Assembly: GCF_947036855.1 (NCBI RefSeq)
Contig: NZ_CAMQRY010000002.1
Span: 19,556-83,555 of the forward strand
DNA from: an uncultured Clostridium sp.
Lineage (GTDB): Bacteria; Bacillota; Clostridia; Clostridiales; Clostridiaceae
Length of the DNA: 64,000 bases
Direction of reading: 5' to 3'
Of this stretch, positions 8,312 through 18,160 are shown piece by piece; position 1 is the stretch's first letter, and each line of letters starts with the position of its first letter. Below the pieces are notes generated by a model. It made no database searches. It was not told the DNA's origin and saw only the letters and a program-made list of their open reading frames with translations. A program made the position numbers and the translations under genes.

Positions 8312-10036
8312 ATGAAGAAAAAAATATTAACTTCTACGATAATTGTGATAGTATTTTCACTTGTTATAATGACAAGTTTTTATATTGTAATTTCAAATTA
8401 TAAGTATATTGATCATTCAAAAAAAATGTTAAAAGAATATAATGAAGTAATAACATATTTTTTAGAAAATAATTCAAGCGATAGAGGCAGTGATTTAAAA
8501 GAGCTTAAGAAGTTATCAGTAATACCCAAAAATATTGCATTAAGAATAACTTATATGAGTAAAGATGGTGGTGTTTTATATGATTCATATAAAGATAATA
8601 CAACTATGGATAATCACAAAAGCAGAGAAGAATTTATCCAAGCTCAAAAATATGGGAGTGGTGCATCTGTAAGGTTTAGTAAAACATTAAATGAAGAAAC
8701 AATATATTATGCAACAAAACTTAGTGATGGCTCTGTTATACGAACTTCAGAAGTTATAAATAGTAGTGTTTTACTTAAAAATACTGATATGAAATATTAT
8801 TTAACAGCACTTGCTATATCACTGATACTTGGTAGTATTATAGCTATTCGTATAACTAATAGCATAACCAAACCTATAAATGATTTGCAGTTTATAACTT
8901 CAAGGATAGCCTATGGTGATTTTCATAAAAGGGTTGAGATAAAAACTAAGGATGAACTTGGAAGTCTTGGTGATTCATTTAACCATATGGCAGATACTTT
9001 AGAACTTACATTAAAAGAGCTTATTAGTAACCAAAGTAGACTTACAGCGATTTTAAAAAGTATGGGGAGTGGAGTTATAGCAATTGATAAATATCATAAA
9101 GTAATAATGGTAAATCCTTATGTAAGGAAATTATTTAGCATAGTTATATCAGAAGATCAAATTAAAGGCATGAAAATTGAAGATATTGTAGCTGATAAGA
9201 ATTTTATTGAAAGAATTTTAAATAAGGAAGATAATGTAGATATTAAACTTGATATGTATGGTGGTAAGCACATTAGAATTAGGACATCAGAACTTTTAGA
9301 GGGGGATGATGAAATGGGGATAGTTATAGTTATAGAAGATATAACAGATTATAAAACTCTTGAGAATATGAGAAGTGAGTTTGTAGCTAATGTATCTCAT
9401 GAACTTAAAACACCAGTAACATCAATTAAGGGCTTTGCTGAAACACTTAAATATGTTGATGATACTGAAACTAGAAATAGATTCCTTGGGATTATAGAGG
9501 AAGAATCAGATAGGCTTACAAGACTTATTCAGGATATTCTAGCTCTTTATGACATAGAAAAGCAAGAGAACATAACAAAAGAGTTCTTTGATATAAATGA
9601 AATAACTAGCAGTGTAAAATTACTTACTATAAAAAATGCTAGAAGTCGTAATGTAAAATTAAATGTAGATGGTGAAATTAAAGAGCTGTTTTATGGTGAT
9701 AAAGATAAATTTAAACAAATGGTATTAAATCTTGTTGATAATGCTATAAAATATTCGGGAGAAAATTCAAGTGTTAAATTAAAAATATATGAGGATTTAG
9801 ATATGGTATATATTGATGTTGAAGATGATGGTGTGGGAATTAGTAAGGAACATTTAGATAGAATATTTGAAAGGTTTTATAGGGTTGATAAAGCAAGGTC
9901 TAGAGAAAAAGGTGGGACTGGACTTGGGCTTGCTATAGTTAAACATATAGTGAATAGTTTTAATGGTTATATAAATGTAGAAAGTGAAATTTCAAAGGGA
10001 ACTAAATTTAAAATTTCATTACCAAAAAATATATAA
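8312..10036 (+). CDS. Membrane sensor histidine kinase, PhoR/WalK-like, orphan
   Basis: A 574-residue kinase: transmembrane helix at about 5-28, extracellular sensor domain 29-160, second helix about 162-180, HAMP (NSITKPINDL to MADTLE), a PAS domain (about 240-345), HisKA with phospho-acceptor His363 in VSHELKTPVTS, then HATPase with N box (LVDNAIKYS), G1 (DDGVGIS), F and G2 boxes (RFYRVDK, GGTGLGLAIV). ATG 8312 follows AGGGGGTG. The layout resembles PhoR/PnpS and WalK kinases. No response-regulator gene is adjacent or elsewhere in the window, so the partner is unknown and the signal cannot be named. Confidence 0.9.
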   Translation: MKKKILTSTIIVIVFSLVIMTSFYIVISNYKYIDHSKKMLKEYNEVITYFLENNSSDRGSDLKELKKLSVIPKNIALRITYMSKDGGVLYDSYKDNTTMDNHKSREEFIQAQKYGSGASVRFSKTLNEETIYYATKLSDGSVIRTSEVINSSVLLKNTDMKYYLTALAISLILGSIIAIRITNSITKPINDLQFITSRIAYGDFHKRVEIKTKDELGSLGDSFNHMADTLELTLKELISNQSRLTAILKSMGSGVIAIDKYHKVIMVNPYVRKLFSIVISEDQIKGMKIEDIVADKNFIERILNKEDNVDIKLDMYGGKHIRIRTSELLEGDDEMGIVIVIEDITDYKTLENMRSEFVANVSHELKTPVTSIKGFAETLKYVDDTETRNRFLGIIEEESDRLTRLIQDILALYDIEKQENITKEFFDINEITSSVKLLTIKNARSRNVKLNVDGEIKELFYGDKDKFKQMVLNLVDNAIKYSGENSSVKLKIYEDLDMVYIDVEDDGVGISKEHLDRIFERFYRVDKARSREKGGTGLGLAIVKHIVNSFNGYINVESEISKGTKFKISLPKNI

Positions 10037-10050
10037 TTTAAAGATTGTGA

Positions 10051-10079
10051 AAGTTAGGTGTAAAAGCCTAGCTTTTTTT
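10051..10079 (+). terminator. Terminator after the histidine kinase
   Basis: Stem AAGTTAGG with CCTAGCTT (one G-U pair), 8-nt loop, then a run of five T after the stem. Confidence 0.8.
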
Positions 10080-10118
10080 ATTTAAGTATTAATAGTAAAT
10101 AATTTTAAAATTAATCTA

Positions 10119-10173
10119 AAATACCTCAATAGTACGGTATTTAGTTGACTAGAATATAGAATTAATGTAATAT
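10119..10173 (+). promoter_or_regulatory. Candidate der promoter with an upstream inverted repeat
   Basis: TTGACT at 10145-10150 and TAATAT at 10168-10173 are separated by 17 bp. Immediately upstream is a perfect 7-bp inverted repeat, AAATACC (10119-10125) and GGTATTT (10136-10142), which could be an operator. The remaining 125 bases to der hold nothing I recognise. Confidence 0.45.
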
Positions 10174-10297
10174 AACATAATGATAACAAAATATGATTAT
10201 GTTTTTTAATAGATTTAAATTTACATAAATTCACATAACTGTTTAAGTTATAACAAGAGATTAAAAGGTAATAAAATACCATAAGGAGGCGTAAGTA

Positions 10298-11614
10298 ATG
10301 GGAAAACCAATAGTTGCGATTGTAGGAAGACCGAATGTAGGGAAATCTACTGTATTTAATAAAATAGCAGGTAAAAGAATATCTATCGTTGAAGATACTC
10401 CAGGAGTAACAAGAGATAGAGTTTATGCAGAAGCAGAATGGATAGCAAAACCATTCACAATGATTGATACAGGAGGTATAGAACCTCATAATAATGACTA
10501 TATTGTTAAACAAATGAGAAGACAGGCACAGCTTGCAATGGAAATGGCTGATGTTATATTATTCATTGTTGACGGTAAAGAAGGAGTAACTCCAGCTGAT
10601 AATGAAGTTGCTGGGATGCTTAGAAAAAGTAAGAAACCAGTAGTTCTTGCAGTAAATAAAATAGATAACTTAAAAGATGAAGATAATATGTATGAGTTTT
10701 ATAGCTTAGGAATAGGTGAGCCTATAACTATTTCAGCAGCTCAAGGTAAAGGTCTTGGAGATATGCTTGATGATGTTGTTTCACACTTTGCACAAGTTGA
10801 AGAGGATGCATTTGATGAAGAGGTTGTTAATATAGCGCTTATAGGAAAGCCTAACGTTGGAAAATCATCACTAGTTAATAAACTTCTTGGTGAGGAAAGA
10901 GTAATTGTAAGTAATATTCCAGGTACAACTAGAGATTCTATCGATAGTTACATAGAGACAGAAAATGGGAAGTTCAATATAATTGATACTGCCGGACTTA
11001 GAAGAAGAAGTAAAATTAAAGAAGAAATTGAGAGATATTCAGTTGTTAGAACTTATGCTGCTATTGAAAGAGCTGATGTTTGTGTACTTATGATAGATGC
11101 ACAAGAAGGTGTAACAGAGCAAGATGAGAGAATAATAGGATATGCTCACGAAATGCATAAAGCTATTTTTGTAATAGTTAATAAGTGGGATCTTATAGAA
11201 AAAGATGAGAAAACAATGAAGAATTATGAGTTAGATTTAAAAACTAACCTTAAGTTCTTAGCATACGCACCATTCTTATTTATATCAGCATTAACAGGGC
11301 AAAGAGTTCATAAGGTTTTAACTCTTGCACAAACTTGTTATTCTAACTACACAAAGAGAGTTGGAACAGGAATACTTAATGAAGTTATCAATAGAGCGGT
11401 ACTTATAAAAGAACCACCAGTTGTTGGAATCAAAAGATTAAAAATCTACTATGCAACTCAAGTTGCTATAAAAGCACCTACATTTGTATTCTTTATAAAT
11501 GATTATAGTGCATTACACTTCTCATATGCTAGATACTTAGAAAATCAAATAAGAGATGCTTTTGGTTTTGCTGGTACAGGTATCAAGATAGAATACAGAA
11601 ATAAAAAGGAGTAG
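10298..11614 (+). CDS. der: Ribosome assembly GTPase Der (EngA)
   Basis: Der is an essential double-GTPase that acts in 50S subunit maturation. The 438-residue protein has two complete G domains: GRPNVGKST at about residue 9, DTPG and NKID in the first; GKPNVGKSS at about 184, DTAGLRRR and NKWD in the second. A C-terminal KH-like domain ends with [18 protein letters not shown] 10298 follows AAGGAGG. The downstream gpsA starts 6 bases later and its Shine-Dalgarno sequence overlaps the der stop, so the two are cotranscribed. Confidence 0.97.
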   Translation: MGKPIVAIVGRPNVGKSTVFNKIAGKRISIVEDTPGVTRDRVYAEAEWIAKPFTMIDTGGIEPHNNDYIVKQMRRQAQLAMEMADVILFIVDGKEGVTPADNEVAGMLRKSKKPVVLAVNKIDNLKDEDNMYEFYSLGIGEPITISAAQGKGLGDMLDDVVSHFAQVEEDAFDEEVVNIALIGKPNVGKSSLVNKLLGEERVIVSNIPGTTRDSIDSYIETENGKFNIIDTAGLRRRSKIKEEIERYSVVRTYAAIERADVCVLMIDAQEGVTEQDERIIGYAHEMHKAIFVIVNKWDLIEKDEKTMKNYELDLKTNLKFLAYAPFLFISALTGQRVHKVLTLAQTCYSNYTKRVGTGILNEVINRAVLIKEPPVVGIKRLKIYYATQVAIKAPTFVFFINDYSALHFSYARYLENQIRDAFGFAGTGIKIEYRNKKE

Positions 11615-11620
11615 ATATTT

Positions 11621-12610
11621 ATGAATAAAACTACCTTTATAGGAGCAGGAAGCTTTGGAACATCACTTGCAATATTACTTGGTAATAAGAATATTACAGT
11701 ATCTTTATGGGATAGAGATATAGATGTTGTTAATGAAATAAATAACAAAAGAACAAATGAGAAATATATAAAAGATTTAAAAATACCTGAAAAAGTTACA
11801 GCCTATAATAATATAGATGAAGCTTTAAAGGATAGTAAATTTATAGTTCTTGCAGTTCCATCTCATGTAATAAGATTAGTAGCTAGAAGCCTTAAGGGCA
11901 AGATAGAGCAAGATGCTATAATAATAAATATAGCAAAAGGTATAGAAGAAGGAACAAATAAAAGATTATCAGAGATAATTGAAGATGAACTTTCTGGGCA
12001 CAATGTGGTAGTTTTATCAGGTCCTAGTCATGCAGAGGAAGTTGCACAGTCAATTCCTACAACTTTAGTTGCAAGCTCTAGAGATATGGTGAGTGCAGAA
12101 AAAGTACAGGATCTGTTCATGGATAAAAACTTTAGAATATATACTAATGATGATGTCATTGGTGTTGAAATAGGTGGAGCTGTTAAAAATATTATAGCTC
12201 TTGCAGCTGGTATAAGTGATGGAATAGGATATGGAGACAATTCTAAGGCAGCACTTATGACTAGGGGGATGTATGAGATAACTAAAGTAGGAATGGCACT
12301 TGGTGGTAAAGCTGAGACTTTTTATGGGTTAACTGGTATGGGAGATTTAATAGTAACCTGTACTAGTATGCATTCAAGAAATAGAAGAGCTGGTATATTA
12401 ATAGGTCAAGGTAAAACTTTAGATGAAGCAGTTGAAGAAGTTGGAATGGTTGTAGAGGGTGTTAAAGCCTGTAGAGCTTTCCATGAACTTCAAAAAACTG
12501 TTGATGTATCTATGCCTATAACAGAGCTTTTATATGAAATTTTATTTGGTGGAGTTCCAGCAAAAGATGCTGTTAATCACCTAATGGAAAGAGATAAAAA
12601 AAGCGAATAA
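11621..12610 (+). CDS. gpsA: Glycerol-3-phosphate dehydrogenase [NAD(P)+]
   Basis: GpsA reduces dihydroxyacetone phosphate to sn-glycerol-3-phosphate, the backbone for phospholipids. The 329-residue protein has the N-terminal Rossmann motif [10 protein letters not shown], the substrate-domain segments SGPSHAEEV and [21 protein letters not shown] with the catalytic Lys, and the [12 protein letters not shown] region. ATG 11621 follows AAAAAGGAG. It follows der in the same unit, as in many Firmicutes. Confidence 0.96.
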   Translation: MNKTTFIGAGSFGTSLAILLGNKNITVSLWDRDIDVVNEINNKRTNEKYIKDLKIPEKVTAYNNIDEALKDSKFIVLAVPSHVIRLVARSLKGKIEQDAIIINIAKGIEEGTNKRLSEIIEDELSGHNVVVLSGPSHAEEVAQSIPTTLVASSRDMVSAEKVQDLFMDKNFRIYTNDDVIGVEIGGAVKNIIALAAGISDGIGYGDNSKAALMTRGMYEITKVGMALGGKAETFYGLTGMGDLIVTCTSMHSRNRRAGILIGQGKTLDEAVEEVGMVVEGVKACRAFHELQKTVDVSMPITELLYEILFGGVPAKDAVNHLMERDKKSE

Positions 12611-12618
12611 TATTTAGT

Positions 12619-12653
12619 ATAAGACTACTTTTTTTAGTAGTCTTATTTTTTTT
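12619..12653 (+). terminator. Terminator after gpsA
   Basis: An 11-bp perfect stem (ATAAGACTACT and AGTAGTCTTAT) with a T6 loop, followed by T7. Strong Rho-independent signal. Confidence 0.9.
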
Positions 12654-12728
12654 ATAAAAAATAGTATACTTTTGGGGATTTTATAATATATATATATTGA
12701 TAATACTTTAATATAGGAGGATATATAG

Positions 12729-14210
12729 TTGGAAGGATTTAACATATATAAAGATATAGCTGAAAGAACTCAAGGTGATATATATGTAGGTGTTGTAGGA
12801 CCTGTTAGAACTGGTAAATCAACATTTATAAAAAGATTTATGGATCTTATGGTATTACCAAATGTAGAGAATGCGTATAAAAAAGAAAGATTAAAAGATG
12901 AGTTACCACAAAGTGGCTCAGGAAAAACTATCCACACAACAGAACCTAAATTTATACCAAGCGAAGGTGCAGTAGAAATAAATTTAGAGGACGGTATAAA
13001 ATTTAATGTAAGAATGGTGGACTGTGTTGGGTACATAGTCAAAGAAGCTCTAGGGTACTTAGAAGATGGAGAGTCAAAAATGGTAACAACATCATGGTAT
13101 GATGATGAAATTCCATTTGAGGATGCAGCAGAGCTTGGGACAAGAAAAGTAATAACAGATCATTCTACAATAGGAATAATGGTTACAACAGATGGAAGTA
13201 TCACAGGAATCGCAAGAGAAGATTACATTGATGCAGAGGAAAGAGTTATAAATGAGTTAAAACTTATAAATAAGCCATTTATAATTGTACTTAATTCTAT
13301 AAAACCAAATGCAGAAGAAACTAAAGTGTTAAAAGTACAAATGGAAGAAGAATATAATGTTCCAGTACAGATAATGAATATAGCAAAGATGGATGCTGAT
13401 AATGTAAATACTATATTTACAAAAGTGTTAAAAGAATTTAATGTAAAAGAAATAAATATTGATATGCCGGAGTGGATCGAAAAATTAGACCCAGGTCACT
13501 GGCTTAAAAGCAATTTTATGAATGTTGTTAAAGATATGTGTAAGAATATCTTTAAGGTAAGAGATATAAGTGAATGTCTTGGAAGATATAGTGATGAAGA
13601 ATTCCTTGGAGTTGCTGAGATTTGTGAAATGAACCTTGGAAATGGTGAGGCAAGACTTACTATGAATCCACAAAAAGGAATATTCTATAAAATAATAAGT
13701 GAAATTTGTGAAAATGAATTAAAAGATGAAAGTGATCTTATAGCATTAGTTGAAAATCTTCATGTATCAAAGGTTGAATATGATAAAGTATGTGAAGCTA
13801 TAAATGATGTTAAAGAGAATGGATATGGTTTAGTTACTCCACAACTTTCAGAAATAAAATTTGAAAAGCCAGATATGGATAAGCAAGGTTCAGGTTATGC
13901 AATAAAACTTAAAGCTAGTGCACCAAGTATCCATATGTTTAAGGCTAATGTTGAAACAGAAATTACACCTATAATGGGTAAAGAAAAAGAAACACAGGAT
14001 TTATTTAAGACACTTCTTGAAGAGTTTGAAAATGATCCAGAAAAATTATGGCAGAGTAATGTTTTTGGAAAATCATTAGAAACACTTGTTAGAGATGGAC
14101 TTCAAAATAAATTACAACAAGTTCCAGAAGCAACACAAGCAAAAATGAGAAAAGCACTTCAAAAAATTATAAATGAAGGTGATGGAAACTTAATCTGCTT
14201 TATATACTAA
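12729..14210 (+). CDS. spoIVA: Spore coat morphogenetic ATPase SpoIVA
   Basis: SpoIVA polymerises on the outer forespore membrane, using ATP, to form the base of the spore coat; SpoVM recruits it. The 493-residue protein is full length and begins EGFNIYKDIAERTQGDIYVGVVG. It has the Walker A motif GPVRTGKST near residue 25 and ends with the family tail NLICFIY. The start is TTG 12729, supported by AGGAGG at 12715-12720 with 8-base spacing. The 75-base leader should hold a sigma-E promoter, but I see no convincing CATA-type -10. spoVM is in the same window, about 17 kb downstream. Confidence 0.97.
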   Translation: MEGFNIYKDIAERTQGDIYVGVVGPVRTGKSTFIKRFMDLMVLPNVENAYKKERLKDELPQSGSGKTIHTTEPKFIPSEGAVEINLEDGIKFNVRMVDCVGYIVKEALGYLEDGESKMVTTSWYDDEIPFEDAAELGTRKVITDHSTIGIMVTTDGSITGIAREDYIDAEERVINELKLINKPFIIVLNSIKPNAEETKVLKVQMEEEYNVPVQIMNIAKMDADNVNTIFTKVLKEFNVKEINIDMPEWIEKLDPGHWLKSNFMNVVKDMCKNIFKVRDISECLGRYSDEEFLGVAEICEMNLGNGEARLTMNPQKGIFYKIISEICENELKDESDLIALVENLHVSKVEYDKVCEAINDVKENGYGLVTPQLSEIKFEKPDMDKQGSGYAIKLKASAPSIHMFKANVETEITPIMGKEKETQDLFKTLLEEFENDPEKLWQSNVFGKSLETLVRDGLQNKLQQVPEATQAKMRKALQKIINEGDGNLICFIY

Positions 14211-14225
14211 AATAAAATTAAAAAG

Positions 14226-14257
14226 AAATAGCGTTGGATGTAAATTCAACGCTATTT
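14226..14257 (+). terminator. Terminator-like hairpin after spoIVA
   Basis: An 11-bp perfect stem (AAATAGCGTTG and CAACGCTATTT) with a 10-nt loop. The T-run is interrupted (TTAATATATTT). Confidence 0.7.
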
Positions 14258-14281
14258 TAATATATTTAGGATGTGATAAGT

Positions 14282-14491
14282 ATGCTAATAATTGATACGA
14301 TAGTTAGAGAGTGTGAAATACTTGGATCGGCACTTGGATTTGGTGCTTTTGAAGGTGGAGTAATATATTTTTCACTATTAAGTGTTATTATTTTGAAGAT
14401 TGTTGGGGCTATAAAGTCAACATTTGATGAAAAAAAGAAGAATAAAAGTAAATCAGATGATTTAAGTTTTAAAATTAAAGTTATAAAATAA
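14282..14491 (+). CDS. Small single-pass membrane protein, unknown function
   Basis: A 69-residue protein that I do not recognise. It has a polar N-terminal stretch with Cys near residue 10, one hydrophobic helix (about residues 22-43, VIYFSLLSVIILKIVGAI) and a highly basic Lys/Ser-rich tail. ATG 14282 is preferred over GTG 14273 because AGGATGTG at 14268-14275 is then correctly spaced. It lies between two terminator-like hairpins, so it is a monocistronic unit or a weak read-through gene after spoIVA. Codon use resembles the neighbours. Confidence 0.65.
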   Translation: MLIIDTIVRECEILGSALGFGAFEGGVIYFSLLSVIILKIVGAIKSTFDEKKKNKSKSDDLSFKIKVIK

Positions 14492-14501
14492 TGAGTGATA
14501 G

Positions 14502-14535
14502 AAGATTACATCGTATTAGGTGTAGTCTTTTATTT
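14502..14535 (+). terminator. Terminator after the small membrane protein gene
   Basis: An 11-bp stem (AAGATTACATC and GGTGTAGTCTT, two G-U pairs) with a 6-nt loop, followed by TTATTTTG. Confidence 0.75.
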
Positions 14536-14549
14536 TGATATTAGAAGAA

Positions 14550-14578
14550 TAGAAAAAAGTCGAAATATAAAGTATAAT
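14550..14578 (+). promoter_or_regulatory. Candidate promoter of the asparaginase gene
   Basis: TAGAAA (4/6) at 14550-14555 and TATAAT (6/6) at 14573-14578 are separated by 17 bp. The spacer contains AGTCGAA, one mismatch from the Spo0A box core TGNCGAA, which may be chance. Confidence 0.5.
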
Positions 14579-14631
14579 CTGAATATACATAAAATAATTA
14601 ATTTTATAGTTTAAATATTCGGAGGTAAGAT

Positions 14632-15612
14632 ATGAAGAAGATAGCGATAATTTTTAATGGTGGAACAATTTCTATGACGGTTGATGAAAATATACAAGCA
14701 GCAGTACCTAATTTAACAGGGGAAGAGATTATGGCAAAAGTTACAGGGATAGAGCGATTTGCAAAAATAGAATCACATAATTTCTCTTCATTACCAAGCC
14801 CTCATATGACAGTAGAATTTATGCTTGAACTTGGAAAAAAAGTTGAGGAGCTTACAAATAGAGATGATATAGATGGTGTTGTTGTAACACATGGAACAGA
14901 TACATTAGAAGAAACATCATTTTTAGTAGATTTAATGTTAAATACTAAAAAGCCAGTTATTTTTACAGGAGCTATGAGAAGTAGTTCAGAACTTGGGTAT
15001 GATGGGCCTGCTAATTTAGCTGCATCTATATGTACTGCTGTATCAGAAGAAGCTTGGGGTAGAGGAGTACTTATTTGTTTTAATGGAGAATTAAATAGTG
15101 CAAAGGAGGTTACAAAAGCTAATTCTATGGCACTTAATGCATTTAGAACACCTAATTTTGGTCCAATAGGTATAGTTGATAATAATAGTGTTTTATTTTA
15201 TAGAAAGGTTAAAGATAACGAATTTATAGATGTAGATGAAATAAACGAAAAGGTTGCGATAATAAAGTGTTGTGCTAGTGCTGATAGTGATTTTATTAAT
15301 TTTGCAATTGATACAGGGTATAAAGGGATAGTTATAGAAGGACTTGGAAGAGGGAATGTTCCACCTACTATGGTTGAGGGGATACAAAGAGCAATAAATG
15401 AAAATATTCCTGTAATATTAACATCAAGATGCTTTGAGGGTAGAGTATTTGGTTCATATGGATATGATGGTGGTGGACAACAACTTAAAAATATGGGAGT
15501 AATATTTGGTGAGTCAATGCCAAGTCAAAAAGCAAGAATTAAACTTATATTAATGCTTAGTGCAGGGAAAACATTAAAAGAGATAGAAACTAGCTTTGAA
15601 AAAAGATACTAA
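14632..15612 (+). CDS. L-asparaginase
   Basis: The enzyme hydrolyses L-asparagine to aspartate and ammonia. The 326-residue protein has the first catalytic Thr in FNGGTISM, the second triad in VVVTHGTDTLEET, and the conserved GAMRSSSELGYDGPANL segment. ATG 14632 follows CGGAGG. No signal peptide is visible, so it is probably cytoplasmic (type I-like). It is preceded by its own promoter and followed by a separate promoter for the permease, so it is likely monocistronic. A glutaminase activity cannot be excluded from sequence alone. Confidence 0.93.
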   Translation: MKKIAIIFNGGTISMTVDENIQAAVPNLTGEEIMAKVTGIERFAKIESHNFSSLPSPHMTVEFMLELGKKVEELTNRDDIDGVVVTHGTDTLEETSFLVDLMLNTKKPVIFTGAMRSSSELGYDGPANLAASICTAVSEEAWGRGVLICFNGELNSAKEVTKANSMALNAFRTPNFGPIGIVDNNSVLFYRKVKDNEFIDVDEINEKVAIIKCCASADSDFINFAIDTGYKGIVIEGLGRGNVPPTMVEGIQRAINENIPVILTSRCFEGRVFGSYGYDGGGQQLKNMGVIFGESMPSQKARIKLILMLSAGKTLKEIETSFEKRY

Positions 15613-15655
15613 CAGATTAAATAGTTAATAAAGTGTAAAAACATTCGTGTTTATA

Positions 15656-15684
15656 TAGACTTTAGGTATTTAGATAGGTATAAT
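15656..15684 (+). promoter_or_regulatory. Candidate promoter of the purine permease gene
   Basis: TAGACT (4/6) and TATAAT (6/6) are separated by 17 bp. The roughly 75-nt leader that follows shows no purine-riboswitch signature. Confidence 0.55.
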
Positions 15685-15764
15685 TATATTTATAGAAAGT
15701 TGAATGAGGATAAAATTTATATAAATACGAATAATTATTACTATTAAATATTTAGGGGGACAAT

Positions 15765-17129
15765 ATGGATAAGTTTTTAAATAGGTTTGGAGAAAATGTT
15801 AGTGTTAAAAAGGAGTTTGTAGCAGGGCTTACTAGTTTCCTTGCTATGGCATATATAATTGCAGTAAATCCATCTATACTTGGGGATGCAGGGATGGATC
15901 AGGGAGCACTTGTTACAGCAACTTGTTTATCAGCGGCATTAGGGTGTATGATAATGGGTTTTTATGCTAATCTACCATTTGGACTTGCAGCTGGAATGGG
16001 ACTTAATGCATTTTTTGCATATTCGGTTGTTTTAGGTAAAGGAATTAGCTGGGAAGTAGCATTAACAGCAGTTTTTGTTGAAGGTATAATATTTATTTTA
16101 TTATCATTATTTAAAATTAGAGAAGCTGCTATTAATTCTATACCTTTAAATTTAAAATATGCCGTAACAGGTGGAATTGGTATATTTATAGCATTTATAG
16201 GATTCTCAGGTGCAGGAATTGTTAAAGGGGATGAAGCAACACTTGTGAAAATGGGGAACTTCTTTAGTCCTACAGTACTAGTTGCAATTATAGGGCTTAT
16301 AACAATTGCTGTTTTAGAAAAGAAAAAAGTTAAGGGAGCTCTTTTAATAGGTATAGTTGTATCAACACTTCTTGCATGGGGATATGCTCTTATTAATACA
16401 GAAGCCGCTGCGGCAATGGGAATATATTTACCAAATGGAATTTTTAAGTTTGAATCAATTGCACCTATAGCTGGAAAGTTAGACTTTTCATTTATGAGTA
16501 GTGCACAAGGAATATTAAACTTTATTATAATAGTATTTACTTTCTTATTTGTTGATTTCTTTGATACAATTGGTACTTTGATTGGAGTTTCATCAAGAGC
16601 AAATATGCTTGATAAAGATGGAAATGTACCTAATGCAGGTAAGGCACTTATGGCTGATGCAATAGCTACAACAGCAGGAGCTTTAATGGGAACATCTACT
16701 GTAACAACTTATGTTGAAAGTGCAGCAGGAGTAGAACAAGGTGGTAGAACAGGACTTACATCAATATTTATAGGGATGTTCTTCCTTATAGCAATGTTCT
16801 TCTCACCAATATTTATAGCTATTCCAGGATGTGCAACAGCACCGGTTCTTATATATGTTGGATATCTTATGATGGGAAATATAACAAAAATAGATTTTAA
16901 TGATATAACAGAAGGATTACCATGTTTCTTAATAATTGTTTTAATGCCATTAACATATAGCATAGGTGATGGATTAACAATAGGAATATTGGTTTATGTA
17001 ATATTAAATATAATAAATAATATGGTCAGTAAAGAAAAGAAAAAAATATCAGTAGCTATGAAAGTTTTGGCAGTGGTATTTACACTTAAACTTGCACTTC
17101 CAATTATTGAGAAAATTATTTTGGGTTAA
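15765..17129 (+). CDS. AzgA-type guanine/hypoxanthine permease (NCS2 family)
   Basis: A 454-residue, multi-spanning transporter of the AzgA/PbuG-PbuO branch of NCS2. Signatures are EFVAGLTSFLAMAYIIAVNP at the N-terminus, GLAAGMGLNAFFAY in the third segment, FLFVDFFDTIGTLIGV with the acidic residues of TM8, and GTSTVTTYVESAAG-VEQGGRTG in TM10. It imports purine bases (guanine, hypoxanthine or adenine), probably with protons. ATG 15765 follows AGGGGG. It has its own promoter and terminator. Which base it prefers cannot be read from the sequence. Confidence 0.92.
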   Translation: MDKFLNRFGENVSVKKEFVAGLTSFLAMAYIIAVNPSILGDAGMDQGALVTATCLSAALGCMIMGFYANLPFGLAAGMGLNAFFAYSVVLGKGISWEVALTAVFVEGIIFILLSLFKIREAAINSIPLNLKYAVTGGIGIFIAFIGFSGAGIVKGDEATLVKMGNFFSPTVLVAIIGLITIAVLEKKKVKGALLIGIVVSTLLAWGYALINTEAAAAMGIYLPNGIFKFESIAPIAGKLDFSFMSSAQGILNFIIIVFTFLFVDFFDTIGTLIGVSSRANMLDKDGNVPNAGKALMADAIATTAGALMGTSTVTTYVESAAGVEQGGRTGLTSIFIGMFFLIAMFFSPIFIAIPGCATAPVLIYVGYLMMGNITKIDFNDITEGLPCFLIIVLMPLTYSIGDGLTIGILVYVILNIINNMVSKEKKKISVAMKVLAVVFTLKLALPIIEKIILG

Positions 17130-17134
17130 AAAGT

Positions 17135-17163
17135 ACCCACCACAAAATGTGGTGGGTTTATTT
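17135..17163 (+). terminator. Terminator after the purine permease gene
   Basis: A 10-bp GC-rich perfect stem (ACCCACCACA and TGTGGTGGGT) with a 3-nt loop, followed by TTATTTAT. Confidence 0.85.
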
Positions 17164-17262
17164 ATATTAAATTAATTGTTAATTTTATGTGAACAAACCA
17201 TTGATATTAGTGGGGTTATCAAGTAGAATTAATAGAGGTTATAAAAAAGGAGGTGCTAGCTA

Positions 17263-18147
17263 ATGATAAAAAGCATGACAGGATTTGGAAGAGCTGCTTC
17301 AGATGAAGGAAGAGATAAAGTTTTTTCAATAGAAGTAAAGAGTGTTAACCATAGATATTTAGATATAAATATTAGAATGCCAAAGTCTATGTTTTCTTTA
17401 GAAGAAAAAATGAGAAGAAAAGTAAAGGAAACTTTAAGTAGAGGAAAGGTTGATATATTTATAAACTATAAAAATTATGCTAAAGCAGATGCAGTTGCAA
17501 AAGTAAATTTAGATTTTGCAAAAACATATGTAGATGCATTAACTAGTTTAAGAGAAGCGTTTCCAAGTATAAAGGATGACCTTAGCTTATCACTTATTTC
17601 TAAACACCCAGATATCATTTTAATAGAAGAAAAAGAAGAAAATCTAGAAAATGTTTGGAGTGAGATAGAATCACTACTAGATAAAAGCTTAGATGGCCTT
17701 TTAGCTATGAGAAGATTTGAAGGGAATAAGCTCAAAGAAGATATTGTTTCAAAAACACATGAAATAGAAAGACTTGTTAAAGTAATAGATGAAAATGCAG
17801 ATACTTTAGTAGTAAATTATAAAACAAAGCTTGAAGACCGTATAAAAGATTTACTTAGTGGTGTTCAAATTGATGAGAGTAGAATTGCTATGGAAATTGC
17901 AATGTTTGCAGATAAAGTTGCTGTAGATGAAGAAATTACAAGACTTAACAGTCATATAAATCATTTAAGAGAAACATTAGAAATTTCAGAGCCGATAGGT
18001 AGAAAACTTGATTTTATAATGCAAGAGATGAACAGAGAAGCTAATACAATTGCTTCAAAGTCGACTGATTTGAATATAACTAACAAAGTTATAGATATAA
18101 AAAACATATTAGAAAAGATTAGAGAGCAAGTTCAAAATATTGAATAA
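17263..18147 (+). CDS. yicC: YicC/YloC family endoribonuclease
   Basis: A 294-residue protein with the YicC N-terminal signature MTGFGRA and [13 protein letters not shown]-like [14 protein letters not shown], and the C-terminal DUF1732 block ([33 protein letters not shown]). Members act as endoribonucleases, for example on RyhB in E. coli. ATG 17263 follows AAAGGAGGTG. It heads the conserved yicC-remA-gmk-rpoZ-coaBC-priA series of Firmicutes. Confidence 0.94.
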   Translation: MIKSMTGFGRAASDEGRDKVFSIEVKSVNHRYLDINIRMPKSMFSLEEKMRRKVKETLSRGKVDIFINYKNYAKADAVAKVNLDFAKTYVDALTSLREAFPSIKDDLSLSLISKHPDIILIEEKEENLENVWSEIESLLDKSLDGLLAMRRFEGNKLKEDIVSKTHEIERLVKVIDENADTLVVNYKTKLEDRIKDLLSGVQIDESRIAMEIAMFADKVAVDEEITRLNSHINHLRETLEISEPIGRKLDFIMQEMNREANTIASKSTDLNITNKVIDIKNILEKIREQVQNIE

Positions 18148-18160
18148 AAGGAGGATGAAT

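Noticed and set aside
12661-12720. Sigma-E promoter for spoIVA.
   Set aside because: The best candidate (GTATA, 13 bp, TATAATAT) matches only 5 of 8 positions in the -10 and cannot be told from AT-rich background.
15643-15732. ATTCGT and ACGAAT before the purine permease, like a pair of PurR PurBoxes.
   Set aside because: They are about 80 bp apart (PurBoxes are normally separated by about 16-17 bp) and lack the CCGAAC core.
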